The notes under the pieces are model-generated. The model was not told where the DNA came from and did not search any database. It saw only the letters and a list, made by a program, of their open reading frames with translations. This document shows, one piece after another, positions 17,963-24,821 of a stretch of 64,000 bases of DNA (position 1 is its first letter; each line of letters begins with the position of its first letter). The position numbers and the translations under genes were made by a program. The stretch is from Metabacillus mangrovi (GTDB lineage: Bacteria; Bacillota; Bacilli; Bacillales; Bacillaceae). The stretch covers positions 1-64,000 of the forward strand of contig NZ_WMIB01000010.1 of the NCBI RefSeq assembly GCF_009711125.1, read 5' to 3'.

Positions 17963-18409
17963 TTGAAGACGTTTAAGCTTGTTTCCATGAAGATTGCACG
18001 GACTGATGAGAACGGACGCCATTATGATGAGATCCCTTTACAGGATGGACTGGTCATCAATAAAAAAGATGGCGAGAACGATTGGCTGCTCGAATCTCTC
18101 GTCAGCAGTGAGCATACGGATCGCTTTAAAGAACTGCTTGAAGAGAAAAATGAACAGGTGCTCGTGGTGACGATTTCCAAGAGAACGAACACTCCCGCAA
18201 AGCTGAAGGCTTCTGTCCGGAATGTGGTGGAGCTTGAAAACAACCTCATCTCCGTTCTTTTTTCCGGAAAAATGACGGCCAACCGTCCGTTTGGGGACGC
18301 CGAGAAGATTCTGACTGAGCTGCTGGACGAAGGGCTGGACGGGGAAGACCTGCTGCAGGCTTTTTCTTCGAAGCTTCATAAGGTTCAGGAGCCTGTTTCT
18401 TCAAAATAA
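17963..18409 (+). CDS. ywpF: YwpF family protein
   Basis: Small soluble protein of 148 aa beginning (L)KTFKLVSMKIARTDENG, which matches the YwpF family in sequence and in place (divergent from ssbB). The function is unknown. The start chosen is TTG at 17963 because GGAGGTGG at 17950-17957 is spaced eight bases from it; the GTG at 17954 overlaps that ribosome binding site and is ruled out. The sequence shows an acidic, mixed alpha/beta composition, no signal peptide and no membrane segment. It is followed by a bidirectional terminator. Confidence 0.85.
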   Translation: MKTFKLVSMKIARTDENGRHYDEIPLQDGLVINKKDGENDWLLESLVSSEHTDRFKELLEEKNEQVLVVTISKRTNTPAKLKASVRNVVELENNLISVLFSGKMTANRPFGDAEKILTELLDEGLDGEDLLQAFSSKLHKVQEPVSSK

Positions 18410-18411
18410 AT

Positions 18412-18444
18412 AGAGGGCTGCCCTTTGAGGCGTGCCCTCTTTTT
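18412..18444. terminator. Bidirectional terminator between ywpF and the lipoprotein gene
   Basis: AGAGGGC / GCCCTCT stem followed by T4 on the plus strand. The convergent lipoprotein gene ends at the T run, so the hairpin can serve both genes. Confidence 0.75.
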
Positions 18445-18701
18445 CAATCCATCATCTCTTTTTTCATTTTCTCTTCTTTTTGACGCTCTGTCTCGCGGTC
18501 CATTTCTCCGTCCTGTTCAGAAGGGTAGCGTCCGTTCCTCATATCGTCCGGGCTCATGTTGCCGTCTTTCATTTCCATGTCGTAGTTTTCCTGTTCGACA
18601 GGCGGGTTTTCGTTTTCTTCTTCTCTGTCCGGATCGTCTGCACAGCCGGTGAGACCTGCTGTCAGGATGAGGCCGGTGAGAAGGGTCCATTTCTTTTTCA
18701 T
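18444..18701 (-). CDS. Small lipoprotein of unknown function
   Basis: 85 aa. An N-terminal lipoprotein signal MKKKWTLLTGLILTAGLTGC ends at a lipobox Cys, so the mature protein of about 66 aa should be anchored to the outer face of the membrane. The mature part is very polar (Asp, Glu, Met, Asn) with DGNMSPDDMRNGRYPSEQDG and a Lys/Glu C-terminus, probably disordered. The ATG at 18701 is chosen over an earlier in-frame ATG because AAAGGAG lies 8 bases before it and the signal peptide begins there. I do not recognise a family. Confidence 0.7.
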   Translation of the reverse strand: MKKKWTLLTGLILTAGLTGCADDPDREEENENPPVEQENYDMEMKDGNMSPDDMRNGRYPSEQDGEMDRETERQKEEKMKKEMMD

Positions 18702-18782
18702 GCGTTCTGCTCCTTTCCTGAAGGTGTTCTCAGGAACTAGCATGCCCTATGAAAAAAAGCTCATTCGAAGGAGGGATTCCGG

Positions 18783-18869
18783 GTGAAAACAGCTGTAGCC
18801 ATTCTCGCCGGTGCCGCGGTTTTTTTCGGGAAAATGAAACGGGCGAAAGCGCCTGTCAGAAAGAGTTAA
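18783..18869 (+). CDS. Possible 28-aa small membrane protein
   Basis: A GTG-started frame of 28 codons with an excellent AAGGAGG eight bases upstream. The product begins [18 protein letters not shown] and ends [10 protein letters not shown]: one short hydrophobic helix with a strongly basic tail, a common design of small bacterial membrane peptides. It is convergent with the TauE-like gene, and its stop codon overlaps that gene's stop by four bases. No family can be named and no promoter was identified. It could be chance, but the ribosome binding site and composition argue for a gene. Confidence 0.45.
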   Translation: MKTAVAILAGAAVFFGKMKRAKAPVRKS

Positions 18870-19642
18870 AAGAGATCGAGCCAGATTTTCACAGCCGTGG
18901 CTGAAATCAGGACTGCTAAAATAATTTGAAGTACCTTTGTGTTCATTTTTTTGCCTGCCATTGCTCCGAGCGGGGATGCGATCAGACTGGCGATGATCAT
19001 GATAACGGCCGGGGCGTACTCGATCTGCCCGGTTGTGAGCTTGCCCGCTGTCGCTCCGATCGACGAAATAAAGGTGATGGCGAGGGATGAAGCGATTGTC
19101 ATCCTCGTCGGGATTTTCAGCACAACGAGCATGATCGGGACAAGCAGGAAGGCTCCCGCTGCACCGACAATGCCGCTCCCGACTCCAACGATCAGGGAGA
19201 GCGCGGCAGCCAGCCATTTATTGAAGGTCACCTGGTCAAGCGGGATGTCGTCGATTCCCTTTTTCGGGATAAACATCATGACAGCGGCAATCAGAGCGAG
19301 GATGCCGTAGATGAGGTTGATCCCGTCTTCAGACATCAATTTCGAGCCGAAACCGCCGATGAAGCTTCCTGCGAGGATGCTGACCCCCATGTACGCGATC
19401 AGCTGCTTATTGAGGTAGCCTCCCTTTCTATAAGCCCAGACTCCGCCGATTGTGGCGAAAAATACCTGAACGGCACTGATTCCGGACACTTCATGCGCGC
19501 TGAAAGCGGCCAGTCCGAACAACGGCGGAATGTATAAGAGCATCGGATACTTTATAATGGACCCGCCGATTCCGAGCATTCCGGAAATATACGAGCCGAT
19601 GAATCCAATCAGAAAAATCGTAATGATAAATGCTAAATCCAT
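18866..19642 (-). CDS. yrkJ: TauE/SafE family sulfite or sulfur-anion exporter (YrkJ-like)
   Basis: Membrane permease of 258 aa with the TauE/SafE pattern: two similar halves, each with a Gly-rich GxLGIGG or [15 protein letters not shown] motif ([13 protein letters not shown] near residue 22), about eight helices. It ends the yrk/cst-like operon, and family knowledge assigns export of sulfite or other sulfur oxyanions. Here it probably removes the sulfite or thiosulfate made by the upstream persulfide dioxygenase-like enzyme. AAAGGAGG precedes the ATG at 19642. Confidence 0.85.
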   Translation of the reverse strand: MDLAFIITIFLIGFIGSYISGMLGIGGSIIKYPMLLYIPPLFGLAAFSAHEVSGISAVQVFFATIGGVWAYRKGGYLNKQLIAYMGVSILAGSFIGGFGSKLMSEDGINLIYGILALIAAVMMFIPKKGIDDIPLDQVTFNKWLAAALSLIVGVGSGIVGAAGAFLLVPIMLVVLKIPTRMTIASSLAITFISSIGATAGKLTTGQIEYAPAVIMIIASLIASPLGAMAGKKMNTKVLQIILAVLISATAVKIWLDLF

Positions 19643-19662
19643 CTGAAAAACCTCCTTTTAAG

Positions 19663-19691
19663 AAGAAGGGAACCTGCAGCGGCTCCCTTCC
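19663..19691 (-). terminator. Hairpin after tusA (possible partial terminator)
   Basis: GAAGGGA / TTCCCTTC stem followed by TTCTT, between the TusA-like gene and the exporter gene (leftward reading). The T tract is weak, so read-through into the exporter is likely. Confidence 0.45.
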
Positions 19692-19700
19692 CTTCATGTG

Positions 19701-19928
19701 TTATCCTTTTTTAATCCAGAACTTCAGGACGCCATTTTCTTCCTTCATATCCAGAAGCTCGTGTCCGCCTGCAGCAGACCAGGCAGTAAGGTCCGCTTTG
19801 GCGCCTTTGTCGGTTACTTCAATTTCAAGTACCTGGCCGGATTGCAGCTCGTTCATTGCTTTTTTCGTTTTTACGATTGGCATTGGGCATGCAAGCCCTT
19901 TTGCGTCTAACATTTTATGTGCATTCAT
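19701..19928 (-). CDS. yrkI: TusA-like sulfur carrier (YrkI-like)
   Basis: Sulfur-carrier protein of 75 aa with the TusA CPMP motif: LDAKGLACPMPIVKTKKAM, active Cys at residue 14. It should carry sulfane sulfur as a Cys-persulfide between the rhodanese-type enzymes of the cluster. The start is ATG at 19928, because AAAGGAG is 8 bases from it but only 2 from the upstream ATG. It lies 15 bases downstream of the rhodanese-lactamase gene, clearly one transcript. Confidence 0.9.
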   Translation of the reverse strand: MNAHKMLDAKGLACPMPIVKTKKAMNELQSGQVLEIEVTDKGAKADLTAWSAAGGHELLDMKEENGVLKFWIKKG

Positions 19929-19943
19929 CTTCATCTCTCCTTT

Positions 19944-21071
19944 TTATCTGACTGCACAGCGGTTTGGTCCGATTTCCATCTCGCGCTGCGCTTCCTGATC
20001 CGGGCTGATTTTGCCCATATTCGTTTGACGGATTTCCTTATATGCGTTCGGCTGCGGCGGCAGGTTGTCTGTCACCAAGTTGCGGAACTCCTGCTCATCC
20101 TCAATGTTCAAGCCGTGATTTTCAGCAAAAAGATCGCCGAGTCGTTTGGCCACGCTGCCATCTTCGTTCAGCTCTTCGATGATCATGAAGTGAGCCGGAA
20201 GGACAATCAGGTCTTCAGAAAGCTCTTTATAGCGGCTGTACAATGTCTCTCTCAAGTCACCGACCCAGTCGTCAGCGAGCCCGGCAAGGTCCGGTCTGCC
20301 GATGGAATCGATGAACAGGATGTCTCCGGAAAGCAGGTACTGTCCATCAATCACAAAGGAAGTGGAGCCGATCGTGTGACCAGGAGAATATAGTGCTTCA
20401 ATGCTGATGACCGAGCTTCCGATTTCGACTGCTTTGCCGTCTTCCAGCGGCTTGTATTCAAAGGTTACTTCTTCGGCATCCTTAGGAGGAAGCCAGTATG
20501 CGGCACCTGTTGCTTCAGCGATCGCTCTCCCTCCGGAAATGTGATCCGCGTGAAGATGGGTGTCAAACACATGTGTGATGACAGCTCCCTTTTCTTCCGC
20601 GAACACGGTGTAGACATCAGCCATACGCGTAGAATCGATGACAGCTGCTTCTCCTCCGGAAATCACCATGTAAGACAGGCAGCCTTTTCCGATTCGGACG
20701 AACTGGTACAGCTCTCCGCCGTTTTTGAGATCCCCGACCTTCACCGGCTCGAGGTATTCACTCCAAGACTTCATACCGCCTTCGAGATAGGAAACCTCCC
20801 GGCCGGCTTCATCCAGCATCTCAGCCACCATGATCGATGAGCCTTCTTTTGCACATACAACGACTGTCTCTTTATCAGCCGGGATCTGATCCAGAACCTC
20901 TTCTACTCCATCAAGAAGATCGAAGTAAGGAATGTTCAGGTGTTCCATGTTTTCCCCTTCAATTTTCCAATCCTGAAAGGCATCTGTATTTCGAACGTCC
21001 AGGATAAACAACTCTTTTTTGTTAAAAACACGCTGCGTGATCTCTTTAGCTGTCATTTTTTTAATGGCCAT
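19944..21071 (-). CDS. yrkH: Rhodanese / metallo-beta-lactamase fusion, persulfide dioxygenase-like (YrkH-like)
   Basis: 375 aa. An N-terminal rhodanese domain (about 1-110) has its active Cys at 73 in [10 protein letters not shown]. It is followed by a metallo-beta-lactamase-fold domain with THLHADH at 171-177 and further ligands in SPGHTIGS and LSGDILF, the pattern of persulfide dioxygenases (ETHE1/CstB type). It probably oxidises persulfide sulfur to sulfite and passes sulfur to thiosulfate. CstB of Staphylococcus has a related fusion with a different domain order. A CstR-type palindrome at 21076-21093 overlaps its ribosome binding site, so the gene may have its own control within the cluster. 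Confidence 0.88.
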   Translation of the reverse strand: MAIKKMTAKEITQRVFNKKELFILDVRNTDAFQDWKIEGENMEHLNIPYFDLLDGVEEVLDQIPADKETVVVCAKEGSSIMVAEMLDEAGREVSYLEGGMKSWSEYLEPVKVGDLKNGGELYQFVRIGKGCLSYMVISGGEAAVIDSTRMADVYTVFAEEKGAVITHVFDTHLHADHISGGRAIAEATGAAYWLPPKDAEEVTFEYKPLEDGKAVEIGSSVISIEALYSPGHTIGSTSFVIDGQYLLSGDILFIDSIGRPDLAGLADDWVGDLRETLYSRYKELSEDLIVLPAHFMIIEELNEDGSVAKRLGDLFAENHGLNIEDEQEFRNLVTDNLPPQPNAYKEIRQTNMGKISPDQEAQREMEIGPNRCAVR

Positions 21072-21075
21072 CTCA

Positions 21076-21093
21076 TTTACCTCCTGGGGTATA
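21076..21093. promoter_or_regulatory. Predicted CstR operator 1, over the yrkH ribosome binding site
   Basis: TTTACC-N6-GGTATA, one mismatch from the TATACC-N6-GGTATA seen at two other sites of the cluster. In the sense of transcription, the AGGAGGT of the yrkH ribosome binding site lies inside it. Confidence 0.65.
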
Positions 21094-21110
21094 TTAATTT
21101 GTAAAAAAAA

Positions 21111-21506
21111 TTAAAATGTCAGTGTTACATCGGCATCTTTTGCGAATTCAAGGAATGTGACCGCTCCGCCGACTTCTATTCCATCGATGAAATCGTCCGT
21201 GGTCAGTCCCATGACGTCCATCGTCATCTGGCAGCCGATGAATGTGACACCCATCTCTTTAGCCATCGCTGCGAGTTCTGGAATGGAAGGGACATTGGCT
21301 TTCGCAAATCCTTCCGCAAAATGCTCTTTTCCTTCCGGCATTGAAAGCTGCTTATTTCCTTCTTTGTGAATCAGGTTCAGGCCTTCAAATGTGAAAAAGA
21401 TTGCTGCTTCCTGATCCGTTGCTGCCGCTGCAGTTGCAATGTTAAATACCTTATATGCGTCAGATAGTCCTCCGTTGCTTGCAATGATTGCTGTTCTTCT
21501 GCTCAT
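21111..21506 (-). CDS. yrkE: DsrE-family sulfur relay protein (YrkE-like)
   Basis: 131 aa, a DsrE/DsrF/DrsH-like fold beginning RRTAIIASNGGLSDAYK, with a conserved Cys at residue 92 in FIGCQMTMDVMG. Such proteins accept and pass sulfur in trans-persulfidation. The ATG at 21506 is chosen over the upstream TTG because AAAGGAG is spaced about nine bases from it. It lies 20 bases after the TusA-rhodanese gene, so it is in the same transcript. Confidence 0.85.
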   Translation of the reverse strand: MSRRTAIIASNGGLSDAYKVFNIATAAAATDQEAAIFFTFEGLNLIHKEGNKQLSMPEGKEHFAEGFAKANVPSIPELAAMAKEMGVTFIGCQMTMDVMGLTTDDFIDGIEVGGAVTFLEFAKDADVTLTF

Positions 21507-21526
21507 GTTCAATCTCTCCTTTTATA

Positions 21527-22093
21527 TTAGTTGCTCTCCGTTTTGCCTTCCCATCCGCTCATGCCGGGTACTACGTTTGTCACTTTTTGAAAGCCTGCAG
21601 CTTCAAGTTTTTGTGACGCGAAATCACTGCGGCTGCCGGTACGGCACACGACAAAGATGTCCTTCTCTTTATCGAGCTCATTCATGCGTGCTTCCAGCTC
21701 ACCAAGCGGGATCGAAACGGCAGTTGGAATATGCTTGAAAAAGTACTCCGCTTCTTCTCTTACATCAAGGACGACAATCTCTTCACCGGATTCGATTTTC
21801 TCCTGCAGCTCTGCATTGCCGGTCACACGTTCAAATTTTTTCTCAAGTGTTTCTTCTCCAGAAGCTTTTCTTACAAAATGCTTTAAAGCATCTCCTTCTT
21901 CAACCGTTCCGAGGTACTGATGGCCTGTGCTTTCTGCCCATGCTTTCAAATCGGCAGTTGATCCTTTATCAGTCGCCTGAACCTCGAGGACCTGCCCTCC
22001 CTCAAGTGTAGTAAGTGTTTTTTTCGTTTTAACGATCGGCATTGGGCATGCAAGACCTTTTGCATCCAGTACTGCATCTGCTTTAATTTTCAT
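21527..22093 (-). CDS. yrkF: TusA-rhodanese fusion sulfurtransferase (YrkF/CstA-like)
   Basis: 188 aa with two sulfur-handling domains. Residues 1-75 are a TusA domain with Cys16 in GLACPMPIVKTKK; residues about 85-188 are a rhodanese with Cys150 in VVCRTGSRSD, the six-residue active loop of a sulfurtransferase. The TusA half is very similar to the single-domain TusA of the same cluster, so one may be a duplicate of the other. The ATG at 22093 is used because AAGGAG lies 10 bases upstream. A CstR operator at 22123-22140 overlaps the -10 region of its likely promoter. Confidence 0.9.
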   Translation of the reverse strand: MKIKADAVLDAKGLACPMPIVKTKKTLTTLEGGQVLEVQATDKGSTADLKAWAESTGHQYLGTVEEGDALKHFVRKASGEETLEKKFERVTGNAELQEKIESGEEIVVLDVREEAEYFFKHIPTAVSIPLGELEARMNELDKEKDIFVVCRTGSRSDFASQKLEAAGFQKVTNVVPGMSGWEGKTESN

Positions 22094-22122
22094 AGTGAAC
22101 AATCTCCTTCCGAGTTATGAAT

Positions 22123-22140
22123 TATACCTATTGGGGTATA
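22123..22140. promoter_or_regulatory. Predicted CstR operator 2, before yrkF
   Basis: TATACC-TATTGG-GGTATA, a perfect six-base inverted repeat with a 6-bp gap. In the sense of transcription its last bases form GGTATAAT, that is, it includes a -10 box; the AAGGAG of yrkF follows about 18 bases later. Confidence 0.8.
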
Positions 22141-22158
22141 TAATTTCTTAAAAAAATA

Positions 22159-22419
22159 TTACCTGCTTTTTATGAGCAAATCAACCGCCTGAAGGACGAG
22201 CTGATCTGTGTCTTCCTTTTTGCGAACGTTTTCCCGGACACATTGCTCCAGGTTTTGGCTGACGATCACACCGATCGTGCGGTCGATGGCGTTTCTGGCA
22301 GCAGACAGCTGAGTGACAATCTCTCTGCAGTCCTTGCCCTGCTCCATCATCCCCAAGACGCCCTTCATTTGACCCTCGATCCGCTTCAGCCGGTTTACGG
22401 CATTTTTATCGTACTGCAT
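22159..22419 (-). CDS. cstR: CstR-type persulfide-sensing repressor (CsoR family)
   Basis: 86 aa all-helical repressor of the CsoR/RcnR family: KRIEGQMKGVLGMMEQGKDC at the start, then SAARNAIDR. Two Cys, at 31 and 60, are present, while the extra His ligand of copper-sensing CsoR is not seen, the pattern of CstR, which senses persulfides by forming di- or polysulfide links. The genes around it (rhodanese, TusA, DsrE, persulfide dioxygenase-like) support that ligand. B. subtilis has a comparable yrkD next to yrkEFHIJ. It lies between a small rhodanese-like gene (71 bases upstream) and yrkF. Confidence 0.87.
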   Translation of the reverse strand: MQYDKNAVNRLKRIEGQMKGVLGMMEQGKDCREIVTQLSAARNAIDRTIGVIVSQNLEQCVRENVRKKEDTDQLVLQAVDLLIKSR

Positions 22420-22489
22420 GGATTTGACCCTCCTTCTCCATCTGCTAGGTGAAAGCTTGTCACCTCAAATCCCCTTTTCACTAAAAACC

Positions 22490-22738
22490 TCATTCTGAAG
22501 CAATTAGATGAAGCCGGCCGGGAGCCACCTCATTAATAAAACGCTTCAGGTACGCATACGGAATATGCTGATACTGATCATGAAGGAGCTCCGGCTTACT
22601 CGTATAATCCCTTATATCCAGAACAGGGGTGTCAGATGAGAATTGATTCGTACAAGGTACGCGGCGGACAGGGACAAGCCGTCTGTAAAGACTGATTATC
22701 GAAACGGAAAGCAGCAGCAAAAGCAGAAAGATAACCAT
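22490..22738 (-). CDS. Membrane-anchored, truncated rhodanese-like protein
   Basis: About 82 aa: an N-terminal membrane helix (VIFLLLLLLSVSIISLY), a basic YRRLVPVRR stretch, then the first half of a rhodanese fold (PVLDIRDYTSKP, HIPYAYLKRFINE). It stops at LHLIASE, before where the active-site Cys loop would be, so it cannot be a normal sulfurtransferase. ATGs at 22777 and 22774 extend the frame, but a TTGACA-N17-TATGAT promoter overlaps them, so the transcript would begin inside that stretch. The ATG at 22738 is therefore preferred. It heads the cstR transcript. A role as membrane adaptor for the sulfur enzymes is only a guess. Confidence 0.6.
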   Translation of the reverse strand: MVIFLLLLLLSVSIISLYRRLVPVRRVPCTNQFSSDTPVLDIRDYTSKPELLHDQYQHIPYAYLKRFINEVAPGRLHLIASE

Positions 22739-22772
22739 ATGCACCACCCGTTGTTTTTGTTTTACAAGACTC

Positions 22773-22801
22773 ATCATATACCCCTACAGGTATAATGTCA
22801 A
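22773..22801 (-). promoter_or_regulatory. SigmaA promoter with embedded CstR operator 3
   Basis: On the minus strand TTGACA (22796-22801), a 17-bp spacer and TATGAT (22773-22778). The palindrome TATACC-N6-GGTATA (22777-22794) fills the spacer and overlaps the -10, an arrangement expected to block RNA polymerase when repressor is bound. Confidence 0.8.
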
Positions 22802-22817
22802 GCGATTGGAATGCAGA

Positions 22818-22843
22818 AAAAGACCGCCTGATTTTTTCTAGGC
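22818..22843. terminator. Left half of a split terminator
   Basis: AAAAGACCGCCT - loop - AGGC. Joined with GGTCTTTTTT at 23721-23730 it would give a bidirectional terminator with T/A runs on both sides. It seems to have been interrupted by the element at 22844-23701; the shared 17 bases GATTTTTTCTAGGCGGT occur at both junctions (22830-22846 and 23707-23723). Confidence 0.6.
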
Positions 22844-23192
22844 GGTTCGGTTTTCGAGTACAGAAACCTAATTTGCACACTTATTAGCAGTCCACTTTGA
22901 AACTAAATCAGACTGCTTCTTTTTGTTGAGTATTAAGGTTTTCTGTGAAATTGTGGGGGTTTTAGCACCCAAGTTCACACCCCTTTTAACAGAGTGACTA
23001 AAATTCTCGTCAGTTTGCAAATTCGTATGCTAGTTGCTGTGCGGATTGGTGTGTAAAAGAGTGGATTTTGGATATTTATGTTAAAATTGGAGAAAAGCTT
23101 ATTCAACAAACGGAGCAGTTTACTTCAAGAAGGAAGATGTTAGAAACACGTAGAATGTTAATTAGGAAAACTATTTGAACGTGGTGAATGGG

Positions 23193-23528
23193 ATGGACAT
23201 ACAAAATAAAATAAGGACCTTATTGAGGGAGACTGTAATTGATTTTGTTCAAGGCAATTTTAATAAAATTGAAACAAAGTTACAAAATGGGCTTTCAATC
23301 AGTGACATTAAAGAAGAGTTGAGTTACTGGGGTTCATTAACGGCTCCGCCCGATGAAGCTTATGAAAATGTACACTTTTATAAGTATAATGATGGTTCAG
23401 GATATGCTTTGGAATTTGAACTTTGGATTGACAATGAAAGAAGTGATTTAACTTTATCTTGTGAAGCCATAATAGCCAAAAATGATAATATTCGAGCTTT
23501 TGCTGTTGAAAATCTACACGTATTATAA
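23193..23528 (+). CDS. Hypothetical protein carried by the putative element
   Basis: 111 aa from the ATG at 23193; GTG codons at 23181 and 23184 or a TTG at 23175 could extend it by 4-6 residues, and the ribosome binding site is not decisive. The product is soluble, acidic, without signal peptide: an N-terminal helix (IRTLLRETVIDFVQGNF), KEELSYWGSLTAPPDEAYENVHFYKY, then a beta-rich second half (YALEFELWIDNERSDLTLSCEAII). I do not recognise a family; small proteins of this look occur among immunity and stand-alone unknown proteins, but that is a guess. It is clearly more AT-rich than its neighbours, which fits arrival with the element. Confidence 0.7.
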   Translation: MDIQNKIRTLLRETVIDFVQGNFNKIETKLQNGLSISDIKEELSYWGSLTAPPDEAYENVHFYKYNDGSGYALEFELWIDNERSDLTLSCEAIIAKNDNIRAFAVENLHVL

Positions 23529-23578
23529 AATGGTTCTTATTAAGCTAAAGAGGGCTAATCTCCAACAAAGTAATACGG

Positions 23579-23617
23579 TAAAAAAAGCTCGAAGCATAAT
23601 AACTTCGAGCTTTTTTA
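23579..23617. terminator. Bidirectional terminator after the element-borne gene
   Basis: AAAAAAGCTCGAAG / CTTCGAGCTTTTTT with an 8-nt loop; A and T runs flank a perfect stem. Confidence 0.92.
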
Positions 23618-23750
23618 TGTACTAATTTCACCGCTAAAAGGCCTGCTAATTCAACTGCGAATTACACTGATAATTAGAATTTTGCACTTCAAAACCGAAC
23701 CCGTTAGATTTTTTCTAGGCGGTCTTTTTTGAAGGATGGGATTGGGGGGG

Positions 23751-24004
23751 TGCTCTGACCCCACTTTCGCTAACGCACTAAACCTCCGTCCCCGCTGACC
23801 GCAAAGTCAGGCAGGAACTGATGTCAGGAGATGACGCCTTGTTCCCCCGTTCCTTTAAAGCAGAAGGGGTCGGAGCTATGCTCTGACCCCACTTTCGCTA
23901 ACGCACTAAACCTCCGTCCCCCTGCCTGTCCAAGCCAAGCGGCAGAAGGGATAGCGGCTGGACTGCTCTGTCCTTTCGTTCTCTGCCGTACAGAGGGTCA
24001 GAGC
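23751..24004 (-). repeat. REP cassette of second family, R2-a
   Basis: Begins GCTCTGACCCC and ends GGGTCAGAGC. The same 42 bases (beginning GCTCTGACCCCACTTTCGCT) appear at 23752-23793 and again at 23880-23921. It shares GTTCCCCCG and CCTTTAAAGC phrases with the R2 copies near 27 kb and 35 kb. It fills the gap between the split terminator and fabZ; no gene seen. Confidence 0.8.
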
Positions 24005-24019
24005 ACGGCCGGTGATAAC

Positions 24020-24454
24020 TTATTCCTGCTTATCTCCCAATGCAAAGGTAATTTCCGCTTCACATACGACTTCACCGTCTACAGTGGCTGTTCCTTTTCC
24101 TTTGCCGATCGCGCCGCGGGATCGGACGATCTCGACTTCAAGGCGGAGCTGGTCACCTGGTTTTACCTGCTTTTTAAAGCGGCAGCCGTCAATTCCTGCA
24201 AAAAAGGCAAGGCGGCCTTTGTTCTCTTCTTTTATAAGGGTGGCTACAGCTCCGACCTGTGCCAGCGCTTCTACAATGAGGACGCCCGGCATGACCGGGT
24301 AGTCTGGAAAGTGGCCGTTGAAAAACTCTTCATTGGCGGTGACGTTCTTGATTCCAACTGCGCGCACTCCCTCCTCCACCTCTAAAATACGGTCTACAAG
24401 CAAAAAGGGATAACGATGGGGAATGATTTCTTTAATTTGCTGAGTATCTAGCAT
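24020..24454 (-). CDS. fabZ: 3-hydroxyacyl-ACP dehydratase FabZ
   Basis: Hot-dog fold dehydratase of type II fatty-acid synthesis, 144 aa, removing water from 3-hydroxyacyl-ACP to give trans-2-enoyl-ACP. The catalytic His48 is in [14 protein letters not shown] and Glu62 in LIVEALAQ. The start is ATG at 24454 ([21 protein letters not shown]) with AAAGGAG 10 bases upstream; the frame is open for 38 more codons but without support. It follows the EpuA-like gene by 85 bases, and the flhOP genes lie beyond, as in B. subtilis. Confidence 0.97.
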   Translation of the reverse strand: MLDTQQIKEIIPHRYPFLLVDRILEVEEGVRAVGIKNVTANEEFFNGHFPDYPVMPGVLIVEALAQVGAVATLIKEENKGRLAFFAGIDGCRFKKQVKPGDQLRLEVEIVRSRGAIGKGKGTATVDGEVVCEAEITFALGDKQE

Positions 24455-24539
24455 GGAATTCGGTCTCCTTTCAAGCTTCTTTTCTATGTATACGGCAAAA
24501 GGAAGGCAAAAACCTTCCTTTCGTTTACAGAGTATATGC

Positions 24540-24803
24540 TTATTCGGTTTCTTTTTCAACCAGATCAATGATGTGCTGCCAGGTAGACGGCTTCAGCACA
24601 TCGACCGGATGGCCGTCTCCAATGACCCCATACCCGATCATAGCCCCGCAGATGGCTGCCAGAGCAAAGAAAATGAGCACAAGAATAAGGCGGAGCCAGA
24701 TTGGGATGAGCCGGACCCTGACTTTCTGGACCGGTTTTTCCTCCTCTGCAGCATCCGTTGTCTTTTTTTCCTGTCTGTATTTTTCACGGGTGATGGAAGA
24801 CAT
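24540..24803 (-). CDS. EpuA-like small membrane protein (annotated in families as RNA polymerase subunit beta-like)
   Basis: 87 aa with a charged cytoplasmic N-terminus ([16 protein letters not shown]), one membrane helix at about 35-58 ([26 protein letters not shown]) and a short outer tail [19 protein letters not shown]. The GYGVIGDG...[10 protein letters not shown] motif is typical of the EpuA family, which databases label DNA-directed RNA polymerase subunit beta although no polymerase role is shown. It sits 18 bases after flhP, so it is likely part of the flhOP transcript. Confidence 0.75.
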   Translation of the reverse strand: MSSITREKYRQEKKTTDAAEEEKPVQKVRVRLIPIWLRLILVLIFFALAAICGAMIGYGVIGDGHPVDVLKPSTWQHIIDLVEKETE

Positions 24804-24821
24804 ATCAGAAAACCCCTTTAT

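Larger units (their letters stand above)
22844..23701. mobile_element. Putative 858-bp non-autonomous element with terminal inverted repeats
   Basis: The left end begins GGTTCGGTTTT and the right end is its exact complement (AAAACCGAACC, 23691-23701). Over 47 positions the two ends match at 34 by hand count. The flanks carry a near-duplicate of about 19 bp (16 of 19 match). Inside are AT-rich DNA, one small unknown gene and its own terminator, but no transposase. A possible plus-strand hairpin GCAGTC/GACTGC followed by TTCTTTTT lies at about 22889-22926. Confidence 0.6.
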
